Below are positions 11,760 to 22,402 of a stretch of DNA of 64,000 bases, piece after piece. The notes beneath the pieces were generated by a model that saw nothing but the letters and a program-made list of their open reading frames with translations, was not told the origin of the DNA and ran no database searches. Position 1 is the stretch's first letter. Every line of letters starts with the position of its first letter. The position numbers were made by a program, and so were the translations under genes. Source of the stretch: Ligilactobacillus apodemi DSM 16634 = JCM 16172. GTDB taxonomy: Bacteria > Bacillota > Bacilli > Lactobacillales > Lactobacillaceae. Location: assembly GCF_001434405.1 (NCBI RefSeq), contig NZ_AZFT01000009.1:1-64000 (forward strand). The letters are read 5' to 3'.

Positions 11760-14700
11760 TTGACTGTTTCCTCAACTCTAGGCGAATTATCGATCGCAAC
11801 CATCAAATTAAACATCAATTGTTGTAATTGTGGCAATAAAATATCTTTTTGCCGTGGTTGGAACGTTACATTGATCAACGTCTTTTTATCTTTATTACTA
11901 AAGCTTGTTCCAACTTCGAGATCATCACAAGCCGTCACTAGTTTCGCTGCATCATATTTATCTTGACTACTTGACGCTAATTCTACTTGAACTTTATTGG
12001 CACCAACTTGTGTAATGCTTTCAACTAAAGCATGATCAGCATAGAGTTTTAAAAGCCCGATCTCAAGCAAAGTTGCGACTTCTGTTGGATATTCACCAAA
12101 ACGATCAAGCAGATCTTCTTTGATCTCTTCATACTGCTCTTTACTGTTCATTTGATGGATCCGTTTATAGATCTCGATCTTTTGGCGGGCATCTTCAAGA
12201 TAGGATTCTGGTAGGTAAGCTTCTAAATCAAGGTCGATCTGACAATCGGTCTTAGCTTGCGGTTTGACCCCACGTTTTTTAGCGACTGCTTCATTTAGCA
12301 TTTGGGTGTAAAGTTCATAACCGACCGAATCAATAAAGCCGTGTTGTTGTTTACCTAAAAGATTACCTGCCCCACGGATCGACAAATCACGCATTGCGAT
12401 CTTAAAGCCTGAGCCTAGTTCCGTAAAATCCTTAATGGCTTCTAATCTTTTTTCACTCACTTCGGTCAAAACTTTATCAGGCTGGTACATAAAGTAAGCA
12501 TAAGCCACCCGGTTAGAGCGCCCGACACGACCGCGCAGTTGGTAAAGTTGTGCTAAGCCCATCTTATCAGCATTTTCAACAAATAAAGTATTAGCATTTG
12601 GAATATCAACACCGGTCTCAATGATCGTTGTGGTCACTAAAACGTCATATTGTCCGGCAATAAAATCCATCAAGATCCCTTCGAGTTGATTTTCTGTCAT
12701 TTGACCGTGAATGTAGGCGATCTTAGCTTCTGGCACGAGCGCTTGTAACTCTTCGACCTTTTTTTCAATATCGTCAACGCGATTATGCAAATAAAAGACC
12801 TGACCACCACGTGCCATTTCACGGCGGATCCCGTCAACGATCACCCCATAGTTTTGTTCCATCACGTAAGTTTGAATCGGGTAACGGTTCATCGGTGCCG
12901 TTTCGATCACTGACAAATCTCTGACCCCTAACATCGACATGTTTAACGTCCGGGGAATCGGCGTAGCAGTCAAGGTCAAAACGTCGACTGAAGATTTTAA
13001 CTTCTTCAAACGTTCCTTATGCTTGACCCCAAAGCGTTGTTCTTCATCAATGATCAACAAACCTAAGTCTGCAAATTTCACATCTTGTGATAATAAACGG
13101 TGCGTACCGACAACGGCATCACATTCACCTGTTTTTAGTGCCTTTAATGTTTCTTCGATTTGTTTTTTCGTACTAAAACGCGACAAGATCCCCACATTAA
13201 CGGGAAAACCTTCAAAGCGTGACACCATTGTTTCATAGTGTTGCTGTGCTAAAACCGTCGTTGGCGCTAAAAAGGCGACTTGTTTACCATCCTCGATCGC
13301 TTTAAAGGCAGCTCTTAAAGCAACTTCTGTCTTGCCATAACCTACATCACCGATCAACAAACGGTCCATCGGGCGTTCTTTTTGCATATCAGCTTTGATC
13401 TCTTTGACACTGCGCAATTGATCAGGTGTTTCTGAAAACGGAAAAGCTGCTTCAAATTCATGTTGATAGCTATCATCCGGGGGGAAAGCGTGGCCCTTAT
13501 TTGCTTCACGTTTAGCATACAGTTCCACTAGTTCATCGGCGATATCCTCAATCTTAGCGGCGACTTTACTCTTGGTCTTAGCCCACTTATTGCCCCCTAA
13601 TTTATTGATTCGTGGGGCTTTGCCTTCAGCGGAAACATATTTTTGGATCCGATCAAGTTGAGAGACCGGGATAAAAAGTTGCGCATCATCTTGATAAACG
13701 ATCGTCATATAATCTTGATGTTTGCCCCCAACTTCAAGGGTCTGCATCCCCATAAAGCGCCCGATCCCGTGATTGACATGCACGATGTAATCACCTTTTT
13801 TGAGATCGGTATAACTTTTTAGCCGTTCAGCATTGCTCATCGTTTGTCGTTTTGGCTGTTTGCGCGTCTTTTGTGCAAACAACTCATTTTCACTTAAAAC
13901 GATCAGCTTTATTTGCGGTAATTCAAAGCCAGAATTTAACGTACCTAAAGCGATCTGGACCTTACCTGGTTGTAAGTCATCTGTCGTGCTCAAGAGTGCT
14001 TCGATCCCAAAGTCAGCTAAGGTTTGTAAAGTCTTTGCTTGACGTTCTTTTGTTCCAACTAACAACACTACTGTCTCTTGGCTTTCTTGCCAACGCGTTG
14101 CTTCTGCTTTTAATAATGGCATTTGCCCAAAGAATTGTTGGACCATTCGGGCTTTAACATCAACTTGTTGGACAAAACGCAAGCGTCCCATGCCCTTTTG
14201 AAATAACGCTAAAAAGATCTCAGGACATTTTAGTTTTTTCTCTAAGTCGCTCAAATTATTTGCCAACACCGCCTTAGGCAAAAGGCGTTTTTTAGCCAAT
14301 TGATCGACTTGCCACTGTTGTTCTTCTTGGCATAACTGCTTTTCTTTTTCACGTAAACGCGGATAGTCATCAAAAACAACTAGTCCGTCTGTTGCCAAAT
14401 AATCAAACAAACTTGTTTTTTGCGGGTAAATGTACTCTGCAAGCGCTAGATCACTAGCCGCTAAATCTCCTTTATTAAAGCGTGCGACATGTTCGCCCAA
14501 AACTTCCATAAATTCAGTAGCATCTTTTTGTTTAGCACTTGCCTTTTCTAATGCTTGTGCGGCTTGTTGCAAATCTTCTTTAGTGGCAATAAAATCTGTT
14601 GCTGGTAATACTTCAATTTCTGTGATATTAGCTAAACTTCGCTGATCAGCTACCGAAAAAGTTCGTAAGGAATCTAATTCAGTATCAAAAAAATCAGCTC

Positions 14701-15274
14701 GAACCGGAACATCTTGCCCAAGGAAGAAAATATCCAAGATCGAACCTCTCAAGGCAAAATCTCCGGGGCGCTCAACTTGTTTTTGACGCATATAGCCCAT
14801 TTGATGTAACTTTTCCACCAATTGAGTCAAATCATATTCTTGCCCCAACTTCAATTCAAATTTGCTTTGTTGCCATAATTCTTTTTGGGGCAAAAAGCGT
14901 CTGATCCCCGAAAGTGAAGTCACGACTATTTGCGGTTCTTCACTTGTAAGCGCGTCTAGTGCTAAGACTCGTTGTGCTTTAAATTCCGGTGAACTGGTCG
15001 CCATTTCTGAAGCCATCATTTCTTCGACAGGAAAAAGATGAACTTTAGCTGGCGGCAATACATTTTCTAAGTCATCAACTAATTGTTGGGCATGATAAAG
15101 ATCATCACAGACCACGATCTGCGAAACTTTTTTGGCGGTGAAATTTTCCGCTAAAAAAAGCGTCTTTGCTGAACCTGAAAGTCCAGTTAGTAAATGCCTT
15201 CCTGGTTGCTTCAAATTTTCACTCCACGCTTTGACTTCTGGAATCCCAAAAAAGGCTTCCTTAAGTTTCATCAT
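11756..15274 (-). CDS. mfd: Transcription-repair coupling factor
   Basis: 1,172 residues, the full family length. It removes RNA polymerase stalled at DNA lesions and recruits UvrA. Order: UvrB-like N-terminal domains (1 to about 350), CarD-like RNA polymerase interaction domain (KKGDYIVHVNHGIGRFMGMQ, about 495-514), RecG-type translocase with Walker A LLIGDVGYGKTEVAL and DEEQ box IIDEEQRFGV, helicase motif VI QLRGRVGRS, then the TRCF C-terminal domain. RBS AAAGGAA. It lies between pth and the flippase gene. Confidence 0.97.
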   Translation of the reverse strand: MMKLKEAFFGIPEVKAWSENLKQPGRHLLTGLSGSAKTLFLAENFTAKKVSQIVVCDDLYHAQQLVDDLENVLPPAKVHLFPVEEMMASEMATSSPEFKAQRVLALDALTSEEPQIVVTSLSGIRRFLPQKELWQQSKFELKLGQEYDLTQLVEKLHQMGYMRQKQVERPGDFALRGSILDIFFLGQDVPVRADFFDTELDSLRTFSVADQRSLANITEIEVLPATDFIATKEDLQQAAQALEKASAKQKDATEFMEVLGEHVARFNKGDLAASDLALAEYIYPQKTSLFDYLATDGLVVFDDYPRLREKEKQLCQEEQQWQVDQLAKKRLLPKAVLANNLSDLEKKLKCPEIFLALFQKGMGRLRFVQQVDVKARMVQQFFGQMPLLKAEATRWQESQETVVLLVGTKERQAKTLQTLADFGIEALLSTTDDLQPGKVQIALGTLNSGFELPQIKLIVLSENELFAQKTRKQPKRQTMSNAERLKSYTDLKKGDYIVHVNHGIGRFMGMQTLEVGGKHQDYMTIVYQDDAQLFIPVSQLDRIQKYVSAEGKAPRINKLGGNKWAKTKSKVAAKIEDIADELVELYAKREANKGHAFPPDDSYQHEFEAAFPFSETPDQLRSVKEIKADMQKERPMDRLLIGDVGYGKTEVALRAAFKAIEDGKQVAFLAPTTVLAQQHYETMVSRFEGFPVNVGILSRFSTKKQIEETLKALKTGECDAVVGTHRLLSQDVKFADLGLLIIDEEQRFGVKHKERLKKLKSSVDVLTLTATPIPRTLNMSMLGVRDLSVIETAPMNRYPIQTYVMEQNYGVIVDGIRREMARGGQVFYLHNRVDDIEKKVEELQALVPEAKIAYIHGQMTENQLEGILMDFIAGQYDVLVTTTIIETGVDIPNANTLFVENADKMGLAQLYQLRGRVGRSNRVAYAYFMYQPDKVLTEVSEKRLEAIKDFTELGSGFKIAMRDLSIRGAGNLLGKQQHGFIDSVGYELYTQMLNEAVAKKRGVKPQAKTDCQIDLDLEAYLPESYLEDARQKIEIYKRIHQMNSKEQYEEIKEDLLDRFGEYPTEVATLLEIGLLKLYADHALVESITQVGANKVQVELASSSQDKYDAAKLVTACDDLEVGTSFSNKDKKTLINVTFQPRQKDILLPQLQQLMFNLMVAIDNSPRVEETVK

Positions 15275-15291
15275 GAATTACAATTCCTTTC

Positions 15292-15858
15292 CTATTTATT
15301 ACGATTGAATTTATTCATCACTTGGGCAAAATCATCCGTACCCAGCCATTCATCTAATGCAGCCACTGCATCTGCTTTTCCTAATTCAAAGTTTTCACTT
15401 TGTTCAGGAGTAAAACGCCCTAAGACCCAATCAACCACTTTAGTTTGTTTTGGATGATCGATCCCGACCCGTAAGCGCCCAAAGTTTTGCGTTCCTAAAT
15501 GAGCAATCAAACTCTTGATGCCATTGTGCCCACCGGCTGAACCTTTTTGCCGCAAACGTAACCGTCCACAATCAAGATCCATATCATCGTAAACAACAAT
15601 AATGTCATCTAGATCCAAATCATAAAAATCGACGATCTGACGCACTGCACGCCCTGACTCATTCATATAAGTTGTGGGCTTGGCCACTAAAACTTTTTCG
15701 CCAGCGACCATTCCATCAGCTAGTTGGGCATCAAACTTTTCCTTATTAAAGGAAAGTCCATGTTCAGCTGCAAACTGATCTACCACCATAAAGCCCGTAT
15801 TATGACGTGTTTTGTCATAGCGACTACCAATATTACCTAAACCTACGATCAATTTCAT
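15292..15858 (-). CDS. pth: Peptidyl-tRNA hydrolase
   Basis: About 188 residues. It cleaves peptidyl-tRNA that drops off ribosomes. Visible: MKLIVGLGNIGSRYDKTRHNTGF with the catalytic His in RHNTGF, AKPTTYMNESGRAV, and DDMDLDCGRLRLRQKGSAGGHNGIKS. I chose ATG at 15858, which gives the conserved MKLIVGLGN start. An in-frame TTG at 15870 is possible but its AGG is only two bases away. First gene of the leftward pth-mfd-yabM-rqcP-divIC-yabR operon. Confidence 0.95.
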   Translation of the reverse strand: MKLIVGLGNIGSRYDKTRHNTGFMVVDQFAAEHGLSFNKEKFDAQLADGMVAGEKVLVAKPTTYMNESGRAVRQIVDFYDLDLDDIIVVYDDMDLDCGRLRLRQKGSAGGHNGIKSLIAHLGTQNFGRLRVGIDHPKQTKVVDWVLGRFTPEQSENFELGKADAVAALDEWLGTDDFAQVMNKFNRNK

Positions 15859-15870
15859 ATTTTCACTCAA

Positions 15871-17108
<1,238 letters not shown>

Positions 17109-17130
17109 GCTTACTAGCATTTTTAGCTTT

Positions 17131-17163
17131 AACAGCCAGGCCTGAGCTTGGCTGTTTTTTTAT
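17131..17163 (+). terminator. ldh terminator
   Basis: AACAGCCAGG pairs with CTTGGCTGTT, followed by a run of T residues; it lies about 20 bases after the ldh stop. Confidence 0.9.
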
Positions 17164-17279
17164 TTTCTGGTATTTTTTGAAAAAATTTGTACAATTCTAC
17201 CTTTTTATGTGACTTTTATGGTATTATAGATGCTATATTAAGATACTATGAAAATGAAATGAAAGTTGAGGAGAGATTT

Positions 17280-17918
17280 ATGTTACTGAAAACTTTGATC
17301 AAACCCAAGAAAGATCTTGTAACAGTCAAAGAAGATATCACTTTAGAAGAAGCCTTGACAGTTTTAGAAGATTCAGGCTATCGTTGCGTTCCGATCCTTG
17401 ATGAGACTGGCAAGATTTTCCGGGGAAATATTTATAAGATGCACATCTATCGCCACAAATCCCGCGGGGGCGATATGAGTTTACCCGTAACACAACTATT
17501 AAAAAATGCTAACAAATTCATCTCTATCAACTCGGACTTTTTTAATGTCTTTTTCTCGATCAAAGACTTACCTTACATTACCGTTTTAGATGAAAATAAT
17601 TTCTTCTACGGCATTTTGACCCATACCCGCTTGCTTGATATGTTGACCCAATCTTGGAACTTTAACGTTGGCAGTTATGTTTTAACGGTCGTTTCTTCGG
17701 GTGAACGGGGTGATCTAGTTGATATGGCTAAGATCATTACCAAATATACTTCGATCGCAAGTTGTATCACTTTAGATGTGCAACAAGGTGAATTAGTACG
17801 CCGGACCCTCTTTACTTTGCCGGCAAATGTTTCACATGAAAAATTAGAACGAATCGTCGCGAACTTAGAGCGAAAGAATTTCAAAGTCCCTGAGATCGAA
17901 GATTTACAAGCTTATTAA
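17280..17918 (+). CDS. CBS-domain protein, CbpA-like (possible c-di-AMP sensor)
   Basis: 212 residues from ATG 17280, chosen because GAGGAGAG lies just upstream; the frame is open further upstream without an RBS. Two CBS motifs (about 10-65 and 75-130) form a Bateman pair, followed by a roughly 75-residue ACT-like C-terminal domain (VLTVVSSGERGDLVDMAKIITKYTSI). The CBS-plus-ACT layout matches the Listeria CbpA-type c-di-AMP binding proteins; ligand binding here is inference. It has no obvious operon partner. Confidence 0.75.
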   Translation: MLLKTLIKPKKDLVTVKEDITLEEALTVLEDSGYRCVPILDETGKIFRGNIYKMHIYRHKSRGGDMSLPVTQLLKNANKFISINSDFFNVFFSIKDLPYITVLDENNFFYGILTHTRLLDMLTQSWNFNVGSYVLTVVSSGERGDLVDMAKIITKYTSIASCITLDVQQGELVRRTLFTLPANVSHEKLERIVANLERKNFKVPEIEDLQAY

Positions 17919-17920
17919 AA

Positions 17921-17963
17921 AACAAAACGTCGTCGAATAATTTTTTCGACGACGTTTTGTTTT
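17921..17963. terminator. Bidirectional terminator
   Basis: A 16-bp perfect stem, ACAAAACGTCGTCGAA with its complement, with T-tracts on both strands, placed between two converging genes. Confidence 0.92.
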
Positions 17964-18177
17964 AGACTTGTTTAACTTTGACCACGAGATCAACAAACTC
18001 TTTTTTAGGATGAAATTCATCATGTACGATAAACGTACTGCTAACAACTTCCCATTTTGTTTCTTCATTACCGACCATGATAAAGTCCCCTTTATGAGGT
18101 ACAAAAGGTAATTCGGTCACGATTTGGCCCGAACCATTATTGATCGGCACATCAGCATTAACTTGTGTCTTAAACAT
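17962..18177 (-). CDS. Small conserved-looking protein, unknown function
   Basis: 71 residues, no signal peptide or TM helix, a mix of short strands (FVPHKGDFIMVGNEETKWEVVSSTFIVHDEF) suggesting a small beta-barrel fold. RBS GGTGAGGTG-type sequence lies just before ATG. It converges on the CBS gene and shares its terminator. I do not recognise the family. Confidence 0.65.
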   Translation of the reverse strand: MFKTQVNADVPINNGSGQIVTELPFVPHKGDFIMVGNEETKWEVVSSTFIVHDEFHPKKEFVDLVVKVKQV

Positions 18178-18318
18178 TAACTAACACCTCACCTTTGCTT
18201 TTAGTTTAGCACTGAGCTCTTTACTATTTCAAATGTTTCCCGGAAAATACCAACTTTTTTGCGCTAATATGGTAAAATTATTAAAAATACTCCATTAGAC
18301 GAAAGGAATTGAAAAATA

Positions 18319-18888
18319 TTGGCTGAAAAGTTATACACAAGCCAAGAATTGGCTGATAATGTCGGTGTTAGTCGCTCTACGATCTATCGCTTTTTAAAAG
18401 TCAATCAGATCAAACCAGTTAAAATTGAAGGTCGCGCTAAACTTTACGCTAAAGATACCTTAAAAAAAGCGCAACAAGAATTGCTCTTGCCAAGTGCAAC
18501 TGCTAAAAAAGCCTTAGCTCACGATACTAAACAACTCGATAAACTCCAAGAACAACTTGAATTGATCAATGAACAACTTCAAGAAAAGGATCGCCAAATC
18601 GCTGAATTACATCAATTGATCGATCACCAACAAAAACTCACTTTAGCTGCAACTAAGCAAATAAATGATCTCTTAGCTTTACAAGAAACAGACCCTGAAG
18701 CGATCAAAGTTGCTGCCGAAGAACTCAAGCGGTTGCCCGAAAATAGTGCAGCGCAACATATCCTTTACCCGACTCAAGGGGTCAGCTATAAAACGACCAA
18801 TGCGATTAGTGCAGCGGAAGAAAAGAAACGTCCCAAGCGTCGCCGTGGCCTTTTCAGCTGGTTTAGACGTAAGAAAAACAACGACTGA
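18319..18888 (+). CDS. HTH and coiled-coil DNA-binding protein (DUF536-like)
   Basis: 189 residues, TTG start with GAAAGGA upstream. The N-terminus holds a helix-turn-helix (TSQELADNVGVSRSTIYRFLK, about 6-26), then KPVKIEGRAKLYAKDTL as in DUF536 plasmid/chromosomal proteins, a long coiled coil (about 70-120, KQLDKLQEQLELINEQLQEKD), and a very basic C-terminus (PKRRRGLFSWFRRKKNND). It could be a nucleoid-associated or replication/partition-type DNA binder; the role is unknown. The downstream MFS gene starts three bases after its stop, so both are probably co-transcribed. Confidence 0.7.
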   Translation: MAEKLYTSQELADNVGVSRSTIYRFLKVNQIKPVKIEGRAKLYAKDTLKKAQQELLLPSATAKKALAHDTKQLDKLQEQLELINEQLQEKDRQIAELHQLIDHQQKLTLAATKQINDLLALQETDPEAIKVAAEELKRLPENSAAQHILYPTQGVSYKTTNAISAAEEKKRPKRRRGLFSWFRRKKNND

Positions 18889-18891
18889 TCG

Positions 18892-20058
18892 ATGAAAAAG
18901 AAATTTACCTTTTTAGCGTTGATCGCTTCTTTTAATCTAGCGGCTAACTATGCTCACCCGATCACGCCTGCTTACTTTAAGCTTTGGCATTTAGACAGTG
19001 CAATGTTTGGGTATGCGTTTGCCGTGATGTCTTTAGGGATGTTTTTAGGTTCGCCCTTTTTCGGAGAATTAGCCAAAAGCATCAATGCCCGTATTTTAAT
19101 GGCAGGTGGAAGTATCGGCTATTCTTTAGCCCAAGTACTCTTTGCGCTCGGACATACGCCAGGAATTATCTTATGGGGGCGTTTATTAGCGGGAATCGCC
19201 TGTGGTGCCTTTTTTGTCGGGGCTTTGACCTATATCGCTAACACTTCATTGGCTGATGAACGTGGGGCTAATTTGACCTTAAATGCTACGGTCCAGACCG
19301 TTTTTGGTGCATTGGGTTATTTTATTGGTGGCATCATTGGTAGTTTTGATTTGATGTGGACCTTTAGTTTACAGATCGTGCAATTATTTGTTACGGGGAT
19401 CTTATTTTATTTTCTCTTGGTCGATGACCTTGCTAATCCGGAAAAATTAAACCTAAAAAAAGCTTGCCAAAGTCTAACGTTTATCCCCCGTCTCGCGCCT
19501 AAAGATGCCCCACTTTCTCGTTTATTGTGGGGATTACTTGGTGTCTCGGTTTTGACATTTTTAGGTTACACCGCATTTGACCAAAGCTTTAACTACTATT
19601 TAAAAGACGTCTTTGATCTTTCCAGCAGTTATAACGGAACTTTCAAAGGCGCTGTAGGCTTGATCTCACTTGTAGCTAATATGACATTTGGGATGTTTTT
19701 AGTTAAAAAGACAGATCTTAAAAGAAGTACGCCGGTGATCTTAGGTGCCTGTGCCCTTTTTATGGGTGCAGTCCTTTTTTCACCTAACTTGCTCATCTTT
19801 TTTAGCTTGAATTTAGTTTTTTATGCTTTTTATGCGGTCAGCGTTCCGATGGTGCAAGATTTGATCACTAACCAAGCTACGCCTAAAACTCAAAGTACTG
19901 TCCTTGGTTTTTACCAGGCTTCCCAATCATTTGGGCGGATCATCGGGGCTTTTATCGCCGGGATCTTGTATGATCTTAACAACTTGATTCCCTTTAGTCT
20001 GGGTGCAGTCTCTTTTTTGATCGCTGCTCTAGTCATTCAATTTCTTAAAAAATCGTAA
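18892..20058 (+). CDS. MFS transporter
   Basis: 388 residues, 12 hydrophobic segments in two halves with a central charged loop (LNLKKACQSLTFIPRLAPKD, about 185-204). The first half has the MFS pattern GSPFFGELAKSINARILMAGG between TM2 and TM3. It resembles the TetA/MdtG-type drug:H+ antiporter branch; the substrate is unknown. No strong RBS of its own, but it begins directly after the stop of the HTH/coiled-coil gene, suggesting coupling. Confidence 0.85.
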   Translation: MKKKFTFLALIASFNLAANYAHPITPAYFKLWHLDSAMFGYAFAVMSLGMFLGSPFFGELAKSINARILMAGGSIGYSLAQVLFALGHTPGIILWGRLLAGIACGAFFVGALTYIANTSLADERGANLTLNATVQTVFGALGYFIGGIIGSFDLMWTFSLQIVQLFVTGILFYFLLVDDLANPEKLNLKKACQSLTFIPRLAPKDAPLSRLLWGLLGVSVLTFLGYTAFDQSFNYYLKDVFDLSSSYNGTFKGAVGLISLVANMTFGMFLVKKTDLKRSTPVILGACALFMGAVLFSPNLLIFFSLNLVFYAFYAVSVPMVQDLITNQATPKTQSTVLGFYQASQSFGRIIGAFIAGILYDLNNLIPFSLGAVSFLIAALVIQFLKKS

Positions 20059-20060
20059 AA

Positions 20061-20090
20061 AAAGAGTGGTGTCAAATGCACCACTCTTAT
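20061..20090 (+). terminator. MFS gene terminator
   Basis: AAGAGTGGTG pairs with CACCACTCTT; the T-tract is interrupted (TATTATT). Confidence 0.75.
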
Positions 20091-20115
20091 TATTAACTAA
20101 AAATGAGGTATACTT

Positions 20116-20526
20116 ATGATCAAAAATATCAATCATGACCAAAAAACTTTAAGTCAAAAGGCTACTCCTGCCACTAAGGCTGACGCCCAGATCGTTATTG
20201 ACTTACTCGATACGCTTAAAGCTAACCAAGAACGCTGTGTTGGCATGGCAGCTAATATGATCGGAGAAAATAAGCAGATCATTGCCTGCCAAGTAGGTCC
20301 ACTCTTTTTTGCCATGCTAAATCCTAAGATCGTTGCTAAAGCTAAACCCTATCAAACAAAAGAAGGTTGCTTGTCATTACCAACGATCACTCAAACGACG
20401 CGCTATGACAAAATCACCGTGACCTATCAAGATGAAAACTTTAAACCTCAAAAACAAGAATTCACAGGTTTTACTGCCCAAATTATCCAACACGAAGTCG
20501 ACCACTTACAGGGAATTTTGATTTAG
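20116..20526 (+). CDS. Peptide deformylase family protein, short form
   Basis: 136 residues. Motif 2 EGCLSLP and motif 3 QHEVDHLQG (metal and catalytic residues) are intact. Motif 1, usually GxGLAAxQ, reads VGMAANMIG, so the conserved Gln is lost. The chain is about 50 residues shorter than the main Bacilli Def and lacks its insert. It may be the second, divergent PDF found in many lactobacilli rather than the essential enzyme. RBS TGAGGT before ATG. It converges on the aldo/keto reductase gene, the two ends overlapping by four bases. Confidence 0.85.
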   Translation: MIKNINHDQKTLSQKATPATKADAQIVIDLLDTLKANQERCVGMAANMIGENKQIIACQVGPLFFAMLNPKIVAKAKPYQTKEGCLSLPTITQTTRYDKITVTYQDENFKPQKQEFTGFTAQIIQHEVDHLQGILI

Positions 20527-21392
20527 TCTTGAGCTTTATTTTTATCACTAAATACTGGAAAGACGCTTGAATCCCCATAATCAAGACCTTTAAGCGCCTT
20601 TAACGTTGCCATATCTTCAGCGCTGATCTCAAAATCAAGCTTGGCGTTATCCGCCATATGGGTCGGGTTAGCTGTCTTTGGCAAAGGAACCGTCCCTAAT
20701 TGCAAATCATAGCGGATGCAAAGTTGGGGAATGCTGACATTATATTTAGCAGCCATTTCTTTTAAGGTCGGATTTTCAAAGGCCTCACCATGAGCAATTG
20801 GCGAATATGCTTCGACTAAAATATCGTTTGCTTGGCAATATTGTAATAAGCTAATTGGTGTATTGCCTGCATGAACTAACAACTGGTTGACCATTGGCAT
20901 GATCTCAGCATTTTCTAGCAAATTAGCCAAATCTTTTTCTAAGAAATTAGAGACCCCGATCGCCCGGATCTTACCATCCCGATAAGCATCTTCTAAAGCG
21001 CTCCACGCAGCTAAATTGCCTTCGTCGTAGTTTTCGGCCCGAAAATCAGCCCATGGTTCTGGACTGTGGATCAACATTAGATCTAAATAGTCTAAGCCCA
21101 TCTTTGTTAATGTTTCATCGATCGCTTGGGCAGCGTCACCATAATCTTTGATCTCAGCAGCTAATTTGGAAGTCACAAAGAGATCTTCACGCGCTACCCC
21201 ACTATTTAAGATCCCTTCGCCCACACCACGTTCATTACCATAAGCTTGAGCAGTATCAAAATGACGGTAACCTATATTTACCGCATCATAAACGGCTTGC
21301 GCAACATCTTCGTCGGGGATAAACCATGTGCCTAAGCCTAACTTGGGGATCTTTACACCGTTATTTAAGGTATATGTTTCAGTAAAAATCAT
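20523..21392 (-). CDS. Aldo/keto reductase
   Basis: About 289 residues from ATG 21392, which has GGAGG eight bases upstream. NADPH-dependent reductase of the 2,5-diketo-gluconate reductase type. Catalytic tetrad: Asp and Tyr in FDTAQAYGNERGVGEG, Lys in VTSKLA, His in LIHSPEP. Cofactor-binding GVSNF and LPKTANP are present. The substrate is not decidable. Monocistronic. Confidence 0.92.
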   Translation of the reverse strand: MIFTETYTLNNGVKIPKLGLGTWFIPDEDVAQAVYDAVNIGYRHFDTAQAYGNERGVGEGILNSGVAREDLFVTSKLAAEIKDYGDAAQAIDETLTKMGLDYLDLMLIHSPEPWADFRAENYDEGNLAAWSALEDAYRDGKIRAIGVSNFLEKDLANLLENAEIMPMVNQLLVHAGNTPISLLQYCQANDILVEAYSPIAHGEAFENPTLKEMAAKYNVSIPQLCIRYDLQLGTVPLPKTANPTHMADNAKLDFEISAEDMATLKALKGLDYGDSSVFPVFSDKNKAQD

Positions 21393-21516
21393 CTTACATT
21401 CCTCCATTATTTTATCTATCTCTAGTGTAGTTTTTTGTTCTTAACTTGTAAAATACTTAGTTCAATTAGTTTTTGATACATTTTACGCATGATAACTTAG
21501 AAAGGATGCTTGAGTT

Positions 21517-22365
21517 ATGATCACACTTGGCGCTACGACTTGGAGCGAACACCAAGCTTTACTGCCAGATATTTCTCGTCCGTTAACGTTAGCTGAATAC
21601 GCAGCTTTTTTCCCTGTAGTTGAGATCGATACCTTTTTTTATGCGATTCCGGCACAAAAAACTGTCCGTAACTGGCAAAAACAAGTTCCCAAAGAATTTA
21701 AATTTGTGGTTAAAGCCCACCGCTCAATGACTGGTCACGTCAAAGAAAAAGTGGAGCTAGCTACGTTAAAACAAACCTTTCGCGCTTTCAAAGAAGCTTT
21801 GGTCCCGCTAAGAGAAACTAACCAATTAACCGCCGTTTTATTTCAGTTTCCCCCTTTCTTTACGCCTACCAAAAAAAGTATTAATTATTTGCGCCAACTC
21901 AGAACTTGGCTCCCAGAAATTGCGATTTGTGTTGAATTTCGGGCACAAAGTTGGTATCGCCCCGAAACTTTGCCCTCACTAGTTGAATTTTGCCAAACGC
22001 AACATCTGACTTTAACAGCTGCCGATGAACCCAGCCAAACTGAAGCCTCGGTTCCTTTCAAGCCGATCGTGACAACTCCTGAACTTTTTTTCATGCGACT
22101 CCACGGACGTAATCAGCATGGTTGGAGCAAAAAAGGCCCGAATTGGCGTAAAGAACGGACCTTATATCGTTACAGTGAGACCGAATTGACCGAATTTAAA
22201 GACATCATTAATGGGCTTCAAGGTCAAGTCAATGAAATTTGTGTGATCTTTAACAACAATTCAGGTGGCGATGCAGCTCCAAACGCACTAACGCTCAAAG
22301 AAATGCTCGGCATTGATTTTGATGGCTTAGCGCCTAAACCACCAACTCAACTAAAATTGATCTAA
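21517..22365 (+). CDS. DUF72 family protein
   Basis: 282 residues. It matches the DUF72/YecE family: N-terminal GATTWSEHQALL, FKFVVKAHRSMTGH, VLFQFPPFF, IAICVEFRAQSWY, FFMRLHGRNQHGW and NNNSGGDAAPNA. A TIM-barrel-like fold is known for the family; the biochemical role is not. RBS GAAAGGATG. Followed by a bidirectional terminator. Confidence 0.88.
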   Translation: MITLGATTWSEHQALLPDISRPLTLAEYAAFFPVVEIDTFFYAIPAQKTVRNWQKQVPKEFKFVVKAHRSMTGHVKEKVELATLKQTFRAFKEALVPLRETNQLTAVLFQFPPFFTPTKKSINYLRQLRTWLPEIAICVEFRAQSWYRPETLPSLVEFCQTQHLTLTAADEPSQTEASVPFKPIVTTPELFFMRLHGRNQHGWSKKGPNWRKERTLYRYSETELTEFKDIINGLQGQVNEICVIFNNNSGGDAAPNALTLKEMLGIDFDGLAPKPPTQLKLI

Positions 22366-22367
22366 TA

Positions 22368-22402
22368 AAAGCCGGATTCTAACAAGTAGTATCCGGCTTT
22401 GT
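22368..22402. terminator. Bidirectional terminator
   Basis: AAAGCCGGAT pairs with ATCCGGCTTT between converging genes. Confidence 0.88.

Noticed and set aside
13833-14157. Plus-strand ORFs of 69 and 101 residues
   Set aside because: Antisense shadows within mfd; no RBS and no recognisable domain.
17904-18104. 66-residue minus-strand ORF
   Set aside because: Runs through a bidirectional terminator and overlaps the better-supported 71-residue gene at 17962-18177.
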